Source: an uncultured Prochlorococcus sp.
GTDB lineage: Bacteria > Cyanobacteriota > Cyanobacteriia > PCC-6307 > Cyanobiaceae
Direction: 5' to 3'
Length of the DNA stretch: 41,972 nucleotides
Assembly: GCA_902572825.1 (NCBI GenBank)
Contig: CACGHD010000012.1
Location: 1-41,972, forward strand
In this document: one piece after another, positions 33,809-41,940 of the stretch
Layout: each line of letters opens with the position of its first letter
Numbering within the stretch: position 1 is the first letter of the stretch
Notes under the pieces: model-generated
Databases searched by the model: none
Told to the model about the DNA's origin: nothing
Seen by the model: only the letters and a program-made list of their open reading frames with translations
Position numbers and translations under genes: made by a program

Positions 33809-34480
33809 ATGTCAATTTTGCCAAGAAGATTTGATCGAATCAAAAATGTTTTAGATTGCAGAATGAAAAACTTGACTGTTTTAGTTGAGGATGTCAATAA
33901 ACCACATAATTTATCTGCGATATTAAGGACATGTGATGCAGCAGGAGTTTTCGAAGCAAATTTTATTAGCAAAACGAATGCTGTTAAAACTTTTAATAGT
34001 ACTGCTCAAGGAAGTCAAAAATGGGTAAAACTGAATAATCATGAAAGCACTATCACGGCAATATCTGATTTAAAGAATAAGGGTTTTAAATTATATGGAA
34101 CGACTCTTAATAGTGAATCAGTAGATTATAGAAATTTTGATTATTCTCAAAATACATGTTTTGTTTTAGGAGCAGAAAAATGGGGACTAAGTAATGAACT
34201 TATATCAATGGTTGATCAATCAATTTTTATACCTATGAGAGGCATGGTTCAATCTCTGAATGTTTCAGTTGCTGCTTCTATATTATTATTTGAAGCTGTT
34301 CGCCAAAGAAAAAATAAAGGTATATTGCCCGCTAATGGAGAAGGGTTAAATATGGACGAATATCAAAAAACACTTTTTGAATGGTGTTACCCAGAATTAG
34401 CTGCGGTGTATAAAAAATCAGCTAAAGAATATCCAAAGTTGAATGATCAAGGAGAACTTAATCCTATTACAGATAACTAA
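33809..34480 (+). CDS. trmH: tRNA guanosine-18 2'-O-methyltransferase (TrmH, SpoU family)
   Basis: Methylates the 2'-OH of G18 in the tRNA D-loop. SPOUT-class features are present: NKPHNLSAILRTCDAAGVFE, then CFVLGAEKWGLSNELIS and the knot motif FIPMRGMVQSLNVSVAASILLFE. I chose the ATG at 33809 (MSILPRRFDRI), which gives 223 aa; an in-frame GTG at 33794 would add five residues. The E. coli homologue also begins a few residues before the RxxRI segment, which favours the ATG. It is convergent with the permease gene, with 2 bases between stops. Confidence 0.88.
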   Translation: MSILPRRFDRIKNVLDCRMKNLTVLVEDVNKPHNLSAILRTCDAAGVFEANFISKTNAVKTFNSTAQGSQKWVKLNNHESTITAISDLKNKGFKLYGTTLNSESVDYRNFDYSQNTCFVLGAEKWGLSNELISMVDQSIFIPMRGMVQSLNVSVAASILLFEAVRQRKNKGILPANGEGLNMDEYQKTLFEWCYPELAAVYKKSAKEYPKLNDQGELNPITDN

Positions 34481-34482
34481 TT

Positions 34483-35328
34483 TTATTCAGAATTTTGACT
34501 ATCAAAAATTTCTTCAAGGTCCTCTCCTATAAAAGAAAGACCTAAAACTAAAAAAAACATTGCCAAACCTGGGAACAAGGCCGTCCACCAGATACCTGTA
34601 GGTAAAGCAGCAAGAGCCAGATTTAAATCACTACCCCACTCTGGGACATCTGCAGGAACGCCAAGGCCTAAAAATCCTAAACTTCCTAATACCAAAACAG
34701 CATCCGCAGCATTTAGGGTAAGCAGAATAGGCAATGGTGTTATTACATTTGGGAGAATATATTTAAAAATAATTTTTTTAACATCAGCCCCTGAAACTTG
34801 AGCTGCCTCCACATAAGTTTCGGATTTAACCAATATTGTCTGATTTCTGATTAATCTAAAATATTGAGGAGAGTAAACAATACACAATGCCAAAGCCGCG
34901 TTAAGGATACCCTTACCCAATACAAAAGCCACAACAACTGAAAGCAAAATTACAGGTATTGAAAAAATAGTATCCATTATAAGTGATAAGCATTTATCAA
35001 AAAAACCACCAAAATATCCACTTAATAATCCCAATGGCAAACCCAAACTTAATGAAAAAAGAATAGCTAAGAATACAACTTCTATTGCTAATGATGATCC
35101 TTGCAGAGTTCTTAAGCAAACATCTCTTCCTAATCTATCAGTGCCACAAAAATGATTAAGAGAAGGAGGGGCAAAGATATCATTGCTTAACATTGAAAAT
35201 GAATAGCCAAAAAAATTATTGGCCTCTAAAAATTTCATTATTAAAACAACAAGAAGATAAAAAAGTACAATTAAAAATCCAGCTTTTCTGATATTTGCGC
35301 CGACACGATTAAATGAGTTAATATCCAA
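34483..35328 (-). CDS. ABC transporter permease, DppC/OppC family, without adjacent partners
   Basis: 281 aa with five to six spans. The N-terminal family motif HFCGTDRLGRDV (usual form HxxGTDxxGRDV) and the ATPase-contact EAA loop EAAQVSGADVKKIIFKYILPNVITPL identify the peptide/nickel permease family. Such transporters need a second permease, one or two ATPases and a binding protein, none of which is encoded here: lepA is upstream (78 bases) and trmH is convergent. The substrate could be peptides, nickel or another small solute. Confidence 0.88.
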   Translation of the reverse strand: MDINSFNRVGANIRKAGFLIVLFYLLVVLIMKFLEANNFFGYSFSMLSNDIFAPPSLNHFCGTDRLGRDVCLRTLQGSSLAIEVVFLAILFSLSLGLPLGLLSGYFGGFFDKCLSLIMDTIFSIPVILLSVVVAFVLGKGILNAALALCIVYSPQYFRLIRNQTILVKSETYVEAAQVSGADVKKIIFKYILPNVITPLPILLTLNAADAVLVLGSLGFLGLGVPADVPEWGSDLNLALAALPTGIWWTALFPGLAMFFLVLGLSFIGEDLEEIFDSQNSE

Positions 35329-35406
35329 AATCTTTTTTTAAGATATAAATGAAATATACCCAATTCTTTTAAAAATAAGTAGCTATAAATTTTAAATTAA
35401 AAGAAA

Positions 35407-37215
35407 TTACTGGTTTAATTTCAAGACTGCCATAAAAGCTTCTTGAGGGACTTCAACTTTACCCATTGCCTTCATCCTCTTTTTACCTTTGGCTTGTTTC
35501 TTTAAAAGTTTCTTTTTCCTAGAAATATCCCCTCCATAACATTTAGATAAAACATCTTTTCGCAAAGCACTTATGCTTTCACTTGCAATAATCCTGCTAC
35601 CGATTGATGCTTGAATAGGTATTTTAAATTGTTGCTTTGGAATAAGTTCTTTTAATTTCTCAACTAAACTTCTGCCAATTCCATAAGCCTTATCTTTATG
35701 AACAATAGAAGTTAATGGATCTGCTCTTTCTGAATTTATTAGAACATCTAATCTAACAAGATCATTTTTTCTATAGCCAATCAAATGATATTCCATTGAT
35801 GCATAACCTTGGGTTCTACTTTTCATTTGATCAAAGAAATCTGTAACAACTTCTGCTAATGGAATTTCATAAATCAAGGTAACTCGATCTGTTGTTATAT
35901 ATTTCATATCTATAAATACTCCCCTTCTTTCCTGACATAAACCCATTAAAGTTCCATTAAATTCATTGGGAGCATAAATTTCCATTTTCACATAAGGCTC
36001 TTCAATTGATTCTCTAAGTTGTGGATCAGGAATTGTAGAAGGATTATCAATAAATATATGATCCTGCTGATTTAAATTAACTTTATAAATAACTGATGGT
36101 GCCGTTACGATTAGATCCAAGTCATATTCTCTTTCTAATCTTTCTTGAACAATCTCCATATGAAGAAGCCCTAGGAATCCGCACCTAAATCCGAAGCCCA
36201 TTGCGCTACTGGTTTCGGGCTCATATTTTAAAGCTGCATCAGATAGTTGTAATTTCTCGAGTGATACTCTTAAATCTGGGAATTGATCAGCATCAGTCGG
36301 GAATAAGCCACAAAAAACCATAGGATTTGCTGTCTTATATCCAGGCAAAGGTTCATTGGCAGGTGAATTTAAAAGAGTAATCGTATCTCCCACCCTCGCA
36401 TCCGCAACTGATTTTATAGAAGCAGCTAAATAACCAACTTCTCCTGCATGTAATTCATCAACTTGCTGCTGATCAGGAGCCATTATTCCTATCTCATCTA
36501 GTTCATAATGTTTCTTACTTGCCATTAATAATATTTTTTCTCTCTTATTTAGAGACCCAGATATCACCCTGAAATAAACAATAACTCCCCTGTACGGATC
36601 ATAATAAGAATCAAAAATCAGTGCCTTTGTAGGTAGTTTAATTTCATCTTGAGGAGGAGGTACTCTTCTTACGATTGCTTCCAAAATATCTTTAATACCA
36701 ACTCCAGTTTTTGCTGAACAATTTATTGCATTAGATGTATCAAGTCCAATAATTTCCTCTATTTCTTGTTTTATTTTTTCAGCATCAGCCCCTGGTAAAT
36801 CAACTTTATTTAAAACAGGAATTATTTCAAGATTATTTTCTAAGGCAAGATAAACATTAGCTAAGGTTTGAGCTTCTACTCCTTGACTTGCATCAACAAC
36901 AAGTAAGGCTCCTTCACAAGCTTGAAGAGATCTACTAACCTCATAAGAGAAATCAACATGCCCTGGAGTATCTATTAAGTTCAAAACATATTCCTGGGAA
37001 TCGTCAGCTTTATATTTCATCCTAGCGGCCTGTAACTTGATAGTAATTCCTCTCTCTCTTTCAAGATCCATACTGTCCAAAAATTGTTCTTGCATATCCC
37101 TTTGCTGCACGGTACCAGTATCTTGAAGCAATCTATCTGCAAGGGTAGATTTACCATGGTCAATATGAGCGATTATGCAGAAATTTCTAATTTTTGAAAC
37201 CGATATATCAGTCAT
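35407..37215 (-). CDS. lepA: elongation factor 4 (ribosomal back-translocase)
   Basis: GTPase that acts on stalled or mistranslocated ribosomes. 602 aa, the standard length. The G1 motif AHIDHGKS is at residues 16-23, DTPGHVDF is G3 and NKVDLPGA is G4. The family-specific C-terminal domain is present ([42 protein letters not shown] ending), which distinguishes it from EF-G. It lies 55 bases downstream of mqo on the same strand. Confidence 0.97.
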   Translation of the reverse strand: MTDISVSKIRNFCIIAHIDHGKSTLADRLLQDTGTVQQRDMQEQFLDSMDLERERGITIKLQAARMKYKADDSQEYVLNLIDTPGHVDFSYEVSRSLQACEGALLVVDASQGVEAQTLANVYLALENNLEIIPVLNKVDLPGADAEKIKQEIEEIIGLDTSNAINCSAKTGVGIKDILEAIVRRVPPPQDEIKLPTKALIFDSYYDPYRGVIVYFRVISGSLNKREKILLMASKKHYELDEIGIMAPDQQQVDELHAGEVGYLAASIKSVADARVGDTITLLNSPANEPLPGYKTANPMVFCGLFPTDADQFPDLRVSLEKLQLSDAALKYEPETSSAMGFGFRCGFLGLLHMEIVQERLEREYDLDLIVTAPSVIYKVNLNQQDHIFIDNPSTIPDPQLRESIEEPYVKMEIYAPNEFNGTLMGLCQERRGVFIDMKYITTDRVTLIYEIPLAEVVTDFFDQMKSRTQGYASMEYHLIGYRKNDLVRLDVLINSERADPLTSIVHKDKAYGIGRSLVEKLKELIPKQQFKIPIQASIGSRIIASESISALRKDVLSKCYGGDISRKKKLLKKQAKGKKRMKAMGKVEVPQEAFMAVLKLNQ

Positions 37216-37270
37216 ATAGAAAGAAAAATTCTCCTCTTATTACATCTTGATTAATATTAGCTAATTAGAA

Positions 37271-38767
37271 TTATGGATGGAAACCAAAAATGGAATTATT
37301 TCTTTTTTTAATTTCTTTTATGAAGGTACTATAATTTTCAGAGGCTGATAGTTCTGGATAAATTAAGTCATTTATTTTTTTCTGAAGATTATGCTTATCA
37401 TGTAAAAATAAAACAGATTTTTCTAGTACCTCAACCATAATTGAAACCGCAGTACTTGCTCCCGGAGAGGCTCCCAACAAAGCAGATAATGATCCATCAG
37501 ATGAATTTACAATCTCAGTTCCAAATTTCAAAGAACCACCACCTTCAGTTTTTTTAATTATTTGGACTCTTTGACCAGCATTCTTTAAATACCAATCAGA
37601 AGGATTAGCTGATGGCATCATATTCTTTAAATTCTCAACTCTTGAGTTATGGTTCTTTAATGATTGTGATATTAGGTAATTAATTAAATCGTTGTTCTTG
37701 AAACCAACGTCTAACATAGAAAATATATTATTCTTTTTAATTGAATTAAATAAGTCAAAGTATGAACTTTGTTTTAGAAATTTCGTTGTAAATCCAGCAA
37801 AAGGTCCATATAAAAGAAGTTTTTTATTATCAATCCATCTGGTGTCTAAATGAGGCACTGACATTGGTGGCGATCCAATATCAGCTTTACCATAAACTTT
37901 TGAGCTATGTTTTTCTGTTAGATCTTTTTTCTCGCAAATAAGCCATTTCCCACTAACAGGAAATCCACCATAATTTTTTGCTTCTGGAATTTTTGATTTT
38001 TGTAAATAATTAATTGTTTTTCCACCAGCACCAAGAAAAACATAGCCAGTTCTAATTAAAGTCTTTCTACCTTCAGAACTGATTTCTAGTTCCCATTGTT
38101 TTTTATCAATTTTCTTTAAATCTACTAATTCTGTTTTGTATCTAATTTCAACATTTTTGTTTAAAGAAACTAATGACAAATACTCTTTAGTTAAAGCCTC
38201 AAAATTAATATCAGTGCCTCTACCTATTCTGGTAGCAGCAATTTGAGTAGATGGATTTCTATCTTTTGTTATTAGAGGAGCCCATGATGAAATTTCATCA
38301 AAAGATGTAGAAAATTCCATATCGATAAATTCAGGGTTTTCGGTCATTTTCTGAAATCTTTTTTTTAAAAAAGAAATATTATCCTGACCAGACACAAAGC
38401 TAATATGAGGAATAAATTTTAGAAACTTCTTAATATCAATTTTCCCTACTTCATACAATGAGGCCCATAAAGACATGGATGTTTCAAAAGAACGGTTTAT
38501 TGAGAGCGCTTTATCTATTTTTAGATTTCCTTTTTCATCTAAAGGGGTATAGTTTAATTCGCAATTAGCCGCATGTCCTGTACCTGCATTATTAAAAGCG
38601 CCAGTACTTTCACTTCCTGCAGCATTTAATTTTTCTATAATAAGAAATTTTATATCTGGTAAAACTTCTGAAATTAGTAGGGCTAAAGTACTACTCATTA
38701 TCCCTGCTCCTACTAAGACTGCATCAAAGTAGCTATTATCATTAGTGGGATTTTTAGGTGAAGTCAC
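37271..38767 (-). CDS. mqo: malate:quinone oxidoreductase
   Basis: FAD-dependent membrane-associated enzyme that oxidises malate to oxaloacetate and passes electrons to the quinone pool. 498 aa. The FAD-binding motif [16 protein letters not shown] begins near residue 18, and [23 protein letters not shown] and [19 protein letters not shown] are family signatures. It gives malate oxidation that bypasses NAD, feeding plastoquinone; in a cell with coxBAC and NDH-1 this joins the respiratory chain encoded earlier in the window. It is divergent from the NifU-domain gene across 70 bases. Confidence 0.95.
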   Translation of the reverse strand: MTSPKNPTNDNSYFDAVLVGAGIMSSTLALLISEVLPDIKFLIIEKLNAAGSESTGAFNNAGTGHAANCELNYTPLDEKGNLKIDKALSINRSFETSMSLWASLYEVGKIDIKKFLKFIPHISFVSGQDNISFLKKRFQKMTENPEFIDMEFSTSFDEISSWAPLITKDRNPSTQIAATRIGRGTDINFEALTKEYLSLVSLNKNVEIRYKTELVDLKKIDKKQWELEISSEGRKTLIRTGYVFLGAGGKTINYLQKSKIPEAKNYGGFPVSGKWLICEKKDLTEKHSSKVYGKADIGSPPMSVPHLDTRWIDNKKLLLYGPFAGFTTKFLKQSSYFDLFNSIKKNNIFSMLDVGFKNNDLINYLISQSLKNHNSRVENLKNMMPSANPSDWYLKNAGQRVQIIKKTEGGGSLKFGTEIVNSSDGSLSALLGASPGASTAVSIMVEVLEKSVLFLHDKHNLQKKINDLIYPELSASENYSTFIKEIKKRNNSIFGFHP

Positions 38768-38837
38768 AACAGAAAATTATCTTTTTTGCAATTAATCAGA
38801 TTTCTTTCTAGGCTTATTATAAAGTTAATCCAAAATT

Positions 38838-39083
38838 ATGAGTACTGAAACACTCTCGCTGACAAACGAAAATGTAGAAAAAGTCCTTGATGAGCTGAGA
38901 CCTTTTTTAATTTCTGATGGGGGTAATGTAGAGATTGCAGAAATAGACGGTCCAATTGTCAAAGTCAGACTTCAAGGAGCATGTGGTAGTTGCCCAAGTA
39001 GCACTATGACTCTAAAAATGGGTATTGAAAGAAAGTTAAAAGAAATGATTCCTGAAATAAGCGAAGTTGTCCAGGTTTTATAA
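38838..39083 (+). CDS. NifU-like C-terminal domain iron-sulfur scaffold (Nfu)
   Basis: 81 aa, a stand-alone NifU C-terminal domain. The cluster-binding CxxC is Cys49/Cys52 in [19 protein letters not shown]. In cyanobacteria this short Nfu is the main scaffold delivering Fe-S clusters, including those of photosystem I, so high expression would be expected. The ATG at 38838 is followed by a normal helical start. It ends 22 bases before the stop of a convergent small membrane protein gene. Confidence 0.93.
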   Translation: MSTETLSLTNENVEKVLDELRPFLISDGGNVEIAEIDGPIVKVRLQGACGSCPSSTMTLKMGIERKLKEMIPEISEVVQVL

Positions 39084-39105
39084 AAATTATTAACTGGAAT
39101 ATATA

Positions 39106-39363
39106 TTATTTAGTTTTTAATTCCTTCAACAAAGATGATTCCATATCTAGGCAATCAATTGGAAGTCCTTGACCAATAGCGATTAAAAGAGGTGCAAGAA
39201 TTCCTAAAGTAAAAACTAAATTTGATTGGCTTACATCATATTTACTCAAAGTAAAAGTTATCAAATAAATAATTGAAAAATAAGCATGCAGTGAAAAGAA
39301 TTCTTTTGGCTTTAACACTGGCCACCTTAAAGTATTTCCCAAGAAATATAAAAAACCTGTCAT
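39106..39363 (-). CDS. small membrane protein, 85 aa, unknown function
   Basis: Sequence begins MTGFLYFLGNTLRWPVLKPK, then has two hydrophobic spans (about residues 25-40 and 48-66: HAYFSIIYLITFTLS and LVFTLGILAPLLIAIG) and a soluble acidic tail (DCLDMESSLLKELKTK). No signal cleavage is evident. No family recognised. It is convergent with the Nfu gene. The 5' side is a 219-base region leading to the riboswitch cassette, and it is transcribed away from it. Confidence 0.65.
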   Translation of the reverse strand: MTGFLYFLGNTLRWPVLKPKEFFSLHAYFSIIYLITFTLSKYDVSQSNLVFTLGILAPLLIAIGQGLPIDCLDMESSLLKELKTK

Positions 39364-39513
39364 AAATAAATAGTTACATGAAGATTAAACCAAATATAAA
39401 CATAAACCTTTTTAGAGACTATTTATAAAAAAATTTACCTAAGATAATAATTAAAAAAACATTAAATCTTCGTTTCTATTTGTAAAAGCTAGACACGCAG
39501 TTAAAAATACGCT

Positions 39514-39519
39514 TATAAT
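39514..39519 (+). promoter_or_regulatory. candidate -10 element (TATAAT) for the riboswitch/DUF4278 transcript
   Basis: A perfect TATAAT stands about 26 bases before the riboswitch-like element, which would put the transcription start near 39526, at the palindrome GTAGCA-TT-TGCTAC (39526-39539). Upstream, TGTA-N8-ACA at 39481-39495 only loosely recalls an NtcA site (GTA-N8-TAC), so NtcA control is a guess. Confidence 0.45.
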
Positions 39520-39525
39520 AATTTG

Positions 39526-39539
39526 GTAGCATTTGCTAC
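39526..39539 (+). repeat. 14-base inverted repeat at the probable 5' end of the transcript
   Basis: GTAGCA (39526-39531), TT, TGCTAC (39534-39539): a perfect 6-bp stem with two central bases, or 5 bp with a 4-base loop in RNA. It could be an operator or a 5' protective hairpin ahead of the riboswitch. Confidence 0.5.
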
Positions 39540-39544
39540 TTTTT

Positions 39545-39590
39545 CGTTCACCCTCATTTGAGGGCGCAGTTCGAGTCATACCATGGAACG
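39545..39590 (+). promoter_or_regulatory. candidate glutamine riboswitch (glnA / Downstream-peptide class)
   Basis: CGTTC (39545-39549) pairs with GAACG (39586-39590) to form P1. CCCTC (39551-39555), ATTT, GAGGG (39560-39564) form P2. The intervening segment continues CGCAGTTCGAGTCATACCAT. The order CGUUCACCC-hairpin-junction-GGAACG, and a short downstream ORF in a marine picocyanobacterium, match the Downstream-peptide RNA, which is related to the glnA motif and binds L-glutamine in published work. I recognise the architecture and sequence flavour but could not run a covariance model. Downstream bases GGGGATGGCC could take part in expression control. It is expected to couple the small protein's level to nitrogen status. 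Confidence 0.65.
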
Positions 39591-39618
39591 GGGGATGGCC
39601 GTGTTGTCACATCGAAAC

Positions 39619-39792
39619 ATGACTACTTTAACTTACAGAGGTAAAAACTACGTTCAAAATAAAGAAGCTGCTAAAAAGCAACTTGTTGAACTTACCTACA
39701 GAAGAAACGTATACACCAACAGAATGGATGACGCTTCTTCTAGTAATGAAAAAGCAGAATTAAATTACAGAGGTGTTAATTACACTAAATAA
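39619..39792 (+). CDS. DUF4278 small protein with YRG repeats, 57 aa
   Basis: Protein begins MTTLTYRGKNYVQNKEAAKK and contains three copies of the DUF4278 motif: LTYRGKNY, LTYRRNVY and LNYRGVNY. I place the start at ATG 39619 because DUF4278 proteins usually begin M-T-x-L-T-Y-R-G; ATGs at 39595 and 39583 are also in frame, but 39583 lies inside the riboswitch P1 strand. ATG 39595 is preceded by a purine-rich GGAACGGGGG that could serve as a ribosome binding site, so it remains an alternative. No signal or span; role unknown. A strong terminator follows 18 bases after the stop, so this is a one-gene unit. Confidence 0.75.
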   Translation: MTTLTYRGKNYVQNKEAAKKQLVELTYRRNVYTNRMDDASSSNEKAELNYRGVNYTK

Positions 39793-39810
39793 TTTAATTA
39801 AAAAAATTAA

Positions 39811-39838
39811 AAGCCCCTTTTTCAGGGGCTTTTTTTTT
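39811..39838 (+). terminator. strong intrinsic terminator of the DUF4278 unit
   Basis: Stem AAGCCCCT / AGGGGCTT around loop TTTTC, followed by an uninterrupted T run to 39838. It is the clearest Rho-independent terminator in the window. Confidence 0.9.
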
Positions 39839-39869
39839 GGCTATATTTATCAAGAGTCCTTTAAAAAAT

Positions 39870-40664
39870 ATGTCCGAAAGTTGCTGTAATACAAACACAT
39901 CGAATAAAGCACCTAATCAATTCGATCATAAAGATGCGATTCAAGAAAGATATGGCTCAGCCGCACAAGAAAAAGAAAGTTGTCTTTGTACACCAGTTGG
40001 GTTTAATCCTGTTTTACTTGAAGCAATTCCTCAAGAGGTTATAGAAAGAGACTATGGTTGTGGTGATCCCACAAAATATGTTCAAAAAAATGATACAGTC
40101 TTAGATCTTGGAAGTGGCAGCGGCAAAAATGCTTTCATTTGTGCCCAAATTGTTGGGAAAGAAGGGAAAGTTATTGGAGTTGATCAGAATCCTGACATGC
40201 TTTCTTTATCAAGATCAGCCTCTAAAGAAGTTACAAGAAATATAGGTTTCAACAATACAGAATTTCTAGAAGGTTCAATTGAAAAACTTGATGAATTAGA
40301 TAAAGATTTAAATCCATTAATCGCAGATAAATCAGTTGATATTATTTTAAGTAATTGCGTTTTAAACTTGGTAAGTCCAAAATCTAGAAATAATCTTCTA
40401 AATAATATAAAAAGAGTTTTAAACGATAATGGAAGAATTGCGATTAGCGATATCGTCTCTAACAAAAAAGTTCCTTTAAGATTGCAAAATGATCATGATT
40501 TATGGACAGGATGTATTAGTGGAGCATGGTATGAGCCAGACTTTATAAGTGATTTTAAAGAACTAGGATTTAAAAATTTAAAATTTGCAGAAAGGAGTGC
40601 TGAACCTTGGAAAGTGATTGAGGATATTGAATTTAGAACAGTAACTTTAGTGGGCAATATTTAA
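39870..40664 (+). CDS. arsM: ArsM-like SAM-dependent methyltransferase (possible arsenite methyltransferase)
   Basis: 264 aa from ATG 39870 (MSESCCNTNTSNK). An upstream in-frame TTG at 39837 lies in the terminator of the previous gene and is not credible. The SAM motif is VLDLGSGSGKNAF (77-89), with VIGVDQNPDML after it. Cysteines match the ArsM arrangement: Cys38/Cys40 (SCLCTP), Cys64 (YGCGDP), Cys163 (SNCVLNL) and Cys215 (WTGCISGAW); in characterised ArsM enzymes four such cysteines bind and methylate arsenite. The N-terminal Cys5-Cys6 pair is typical of bacterial arsenic proteins. Arsenite is thus the likely substrate, but unproven. The class V aminotransferase follows 35 bases later on the same strand. 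Confidence 0.8.
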   Translation: MSESCCNTNTSNKAPNQFDHKDAIQERYGSAAQEKESCLCTPVGFNPVLLEAIPQEVIERDYGCGDPTKYVQKNDTVLDLGSGSGKNAFICAQIVGKEGKVIGVDQNPDMLSLSRSASKEVTRNIGFNNTEFLEGSIEKLDELDKDLNPLIADKSVDIILSNCVLNLVSPKSRNNLLNNIKRVLNDNGRIAISDIVSNKKVPLRLQNDHDLWTGCISGAWYEPDFISDFKELGFKNLKFAERSAEPWKVIEDIEFRTVTLVGNI

Positions 40665-40699
40665 AAAATTCAAGAGTTGAAAATATAATATAAATTTCC

Positions 40700-41875
40700 A
40701 TGAGAAATAATCTAAGAGATCAAATACCCGCATTAAAAAATAAGTATTATTTCAACTATGGCGGTCAAGGACCATTACCAAAATCTTCTCTAGAAGCAAT
40801 AGTTAAAACTTGGGAAATTATCCAAGATTTAGGACCATTTACCAATGATATGTGGCCTTTTATTTACAAAGAAATATTGACCACAAAAAGAATCATTGCG
40901 CAAAAATTAGGTGTCAATTCAAAGAATGTAGCTTTTACCGAAAATATCTCTTCCGGTATGATTTTGCCCTTTTGGGGAATAAAAGTAGAAGAGGGAGAAG
41001 AGTTGTTAATAAGTGACTGTGAACATCCTGGAGTAGTGGCTGCAAGTCGAGAATTTTGCAGAAGAAATAAATTAATATTCAAAATTTTGCCAATCCAAAA
41101 AATTAAAAATCTAAACGACGAAAATATAATTTTAGAGATTTTGAGAAATCTAAATAGTAAGACTAAAATCCTAATTATTTCTCATATCTTATGGAACTTT
41201 GGATATAAAATTCCTTTAAAACAAATTTCTATCGAATTAAAAAATAATCGAGAAAATTCTTATTTACTTGTTGATGGTGCTCAAACCTTCGGGCACATAA
41301 ATATTGAAAAAGAAGTTTTTTATTCTGATTTATATTCAATAACTTCTCATAAATGGGCATGTGGACCAGAAGGACTTGGAGCCATTTATGTCTCAGATAG
41401 ATTTATTAATGAAACAGATCCCACCATAATTGGTTGGAAATCATTAAAAAAAGAACAAGGCATTTATGAGCCTTCAGATAATCTTTTTCATGATGATGCA
41501 AGGAAATTTGAAATAGCTACCTCTTGTATTCCTTTACTTGCTGGTCTCAGGAATTCTTTAGGTATTTTGGATAAAGACTGCCATGTAAAAGAAAAAAACA
41601 AAAATATCAGAAAATTAAGTGGAAAACTTTGGGATGAATTAAATCAATTAAACGGGGTTGAATTAGTTTTAGAAAAAAAATATCTAAATGGGATTGTTAG
41701 TTTTAATATTGAAAATATTAAAGATAAGGATAAATTTGTAAAGAAACTTGGAGAAAAAAAAATTTGGATAAGAGTTTTAGAAGATCCAAAATGGTTTAGA
41801 GCATGCGTACATCAAATGACTACAGAAGCTGAGATTGATTTACTTTCTAGGGAAATTAAAAAAATTATAAATTAA
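40700..41875 (+). CDS. class V aminotransferase family protein (cysteine desulfurase / isopenicillin N epimerase-like)
   Basis: 391 aa PLP enzyme. Cofactor contacts are visible: His109 (SDCEHPGV), Asp192 and Gln195 (LLVDGAQTFGHI) and the Schiff-base Lys218 (ITSHKWACGPEGLGAIY). The C-terminal domain ends with KWFRACVHQMTTEAEIDLL. The fold group includes cysteine desulfurases, selenocysteine lyases and epimerase-like enzymes. No obvious SufS-type partner genes are near, so the substrate is not fixed. Placement 35 bases after the ArsM-like gene suggests co-transcription, and 97 bases of AT-rich sequence follow to the window end. Confidence 0.82.
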   Translation: MRNNLRDQIPALKNKYYFNYGGQGPLPKSSLEAIVKTWEIIQDLGPFTNDMWPFIYKEILTTKRIIAQKLGVNSKNVAFTENISSGMILPFWGIKVEEGEELLISDCEHPGVVAASREFCRRNKLIFKILPIQKIKNLNDENIILEILRNLNSKTKILIISHILWNFGYKIPLKQISIELKNNRENSYLLVDGAQTFGHINIEKEVFYSDLYSITSHKWACGPEGLGAIYVSDRFINETDPTIIGWKSLKKEQGIYEPSDNLFHDDARKFEIATSCIPLLAGLRNSLGILDKDCHVKEKNKNIRKLSGKLWDELNQLNGVELVLEKKYLNGIVSFNIENIKDKDKFVKKLGEKKIWIRVLEDPKWFRACVHQMTTEAEIDLLSREIKKIIN

Positions 41876-41940
41876 ATAATTAGAAATTTTTTTGATTAGT
41901 GACTCTTGCATTTCAATAAAATAAAGAGAATATAAAGAAA

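Noticed and set aside
39481..39495. NtcA binding site before the riboswitch cassette
   Set aside because: TGTA-N8-ACA departs from GTA-N8-TAC and its spacing to the -10 is shorter than typical, so I do not list it as a feature.
39560..39590. tRNA-like T-loop sequence GTTCGAGTC
   Set aside because: No acceptor, D or anticodon stems can be drawn around it; the bases fit the riboswitch-like fold instead. No tRNA was found in the window.
39837..39869. TTG at 39837 as the start of the ArsM-like gene
   Set aside because: It lies in the T run of the preceding intrinsic terminator. ATG 39870 starts a better N-terminus (MSESCC).
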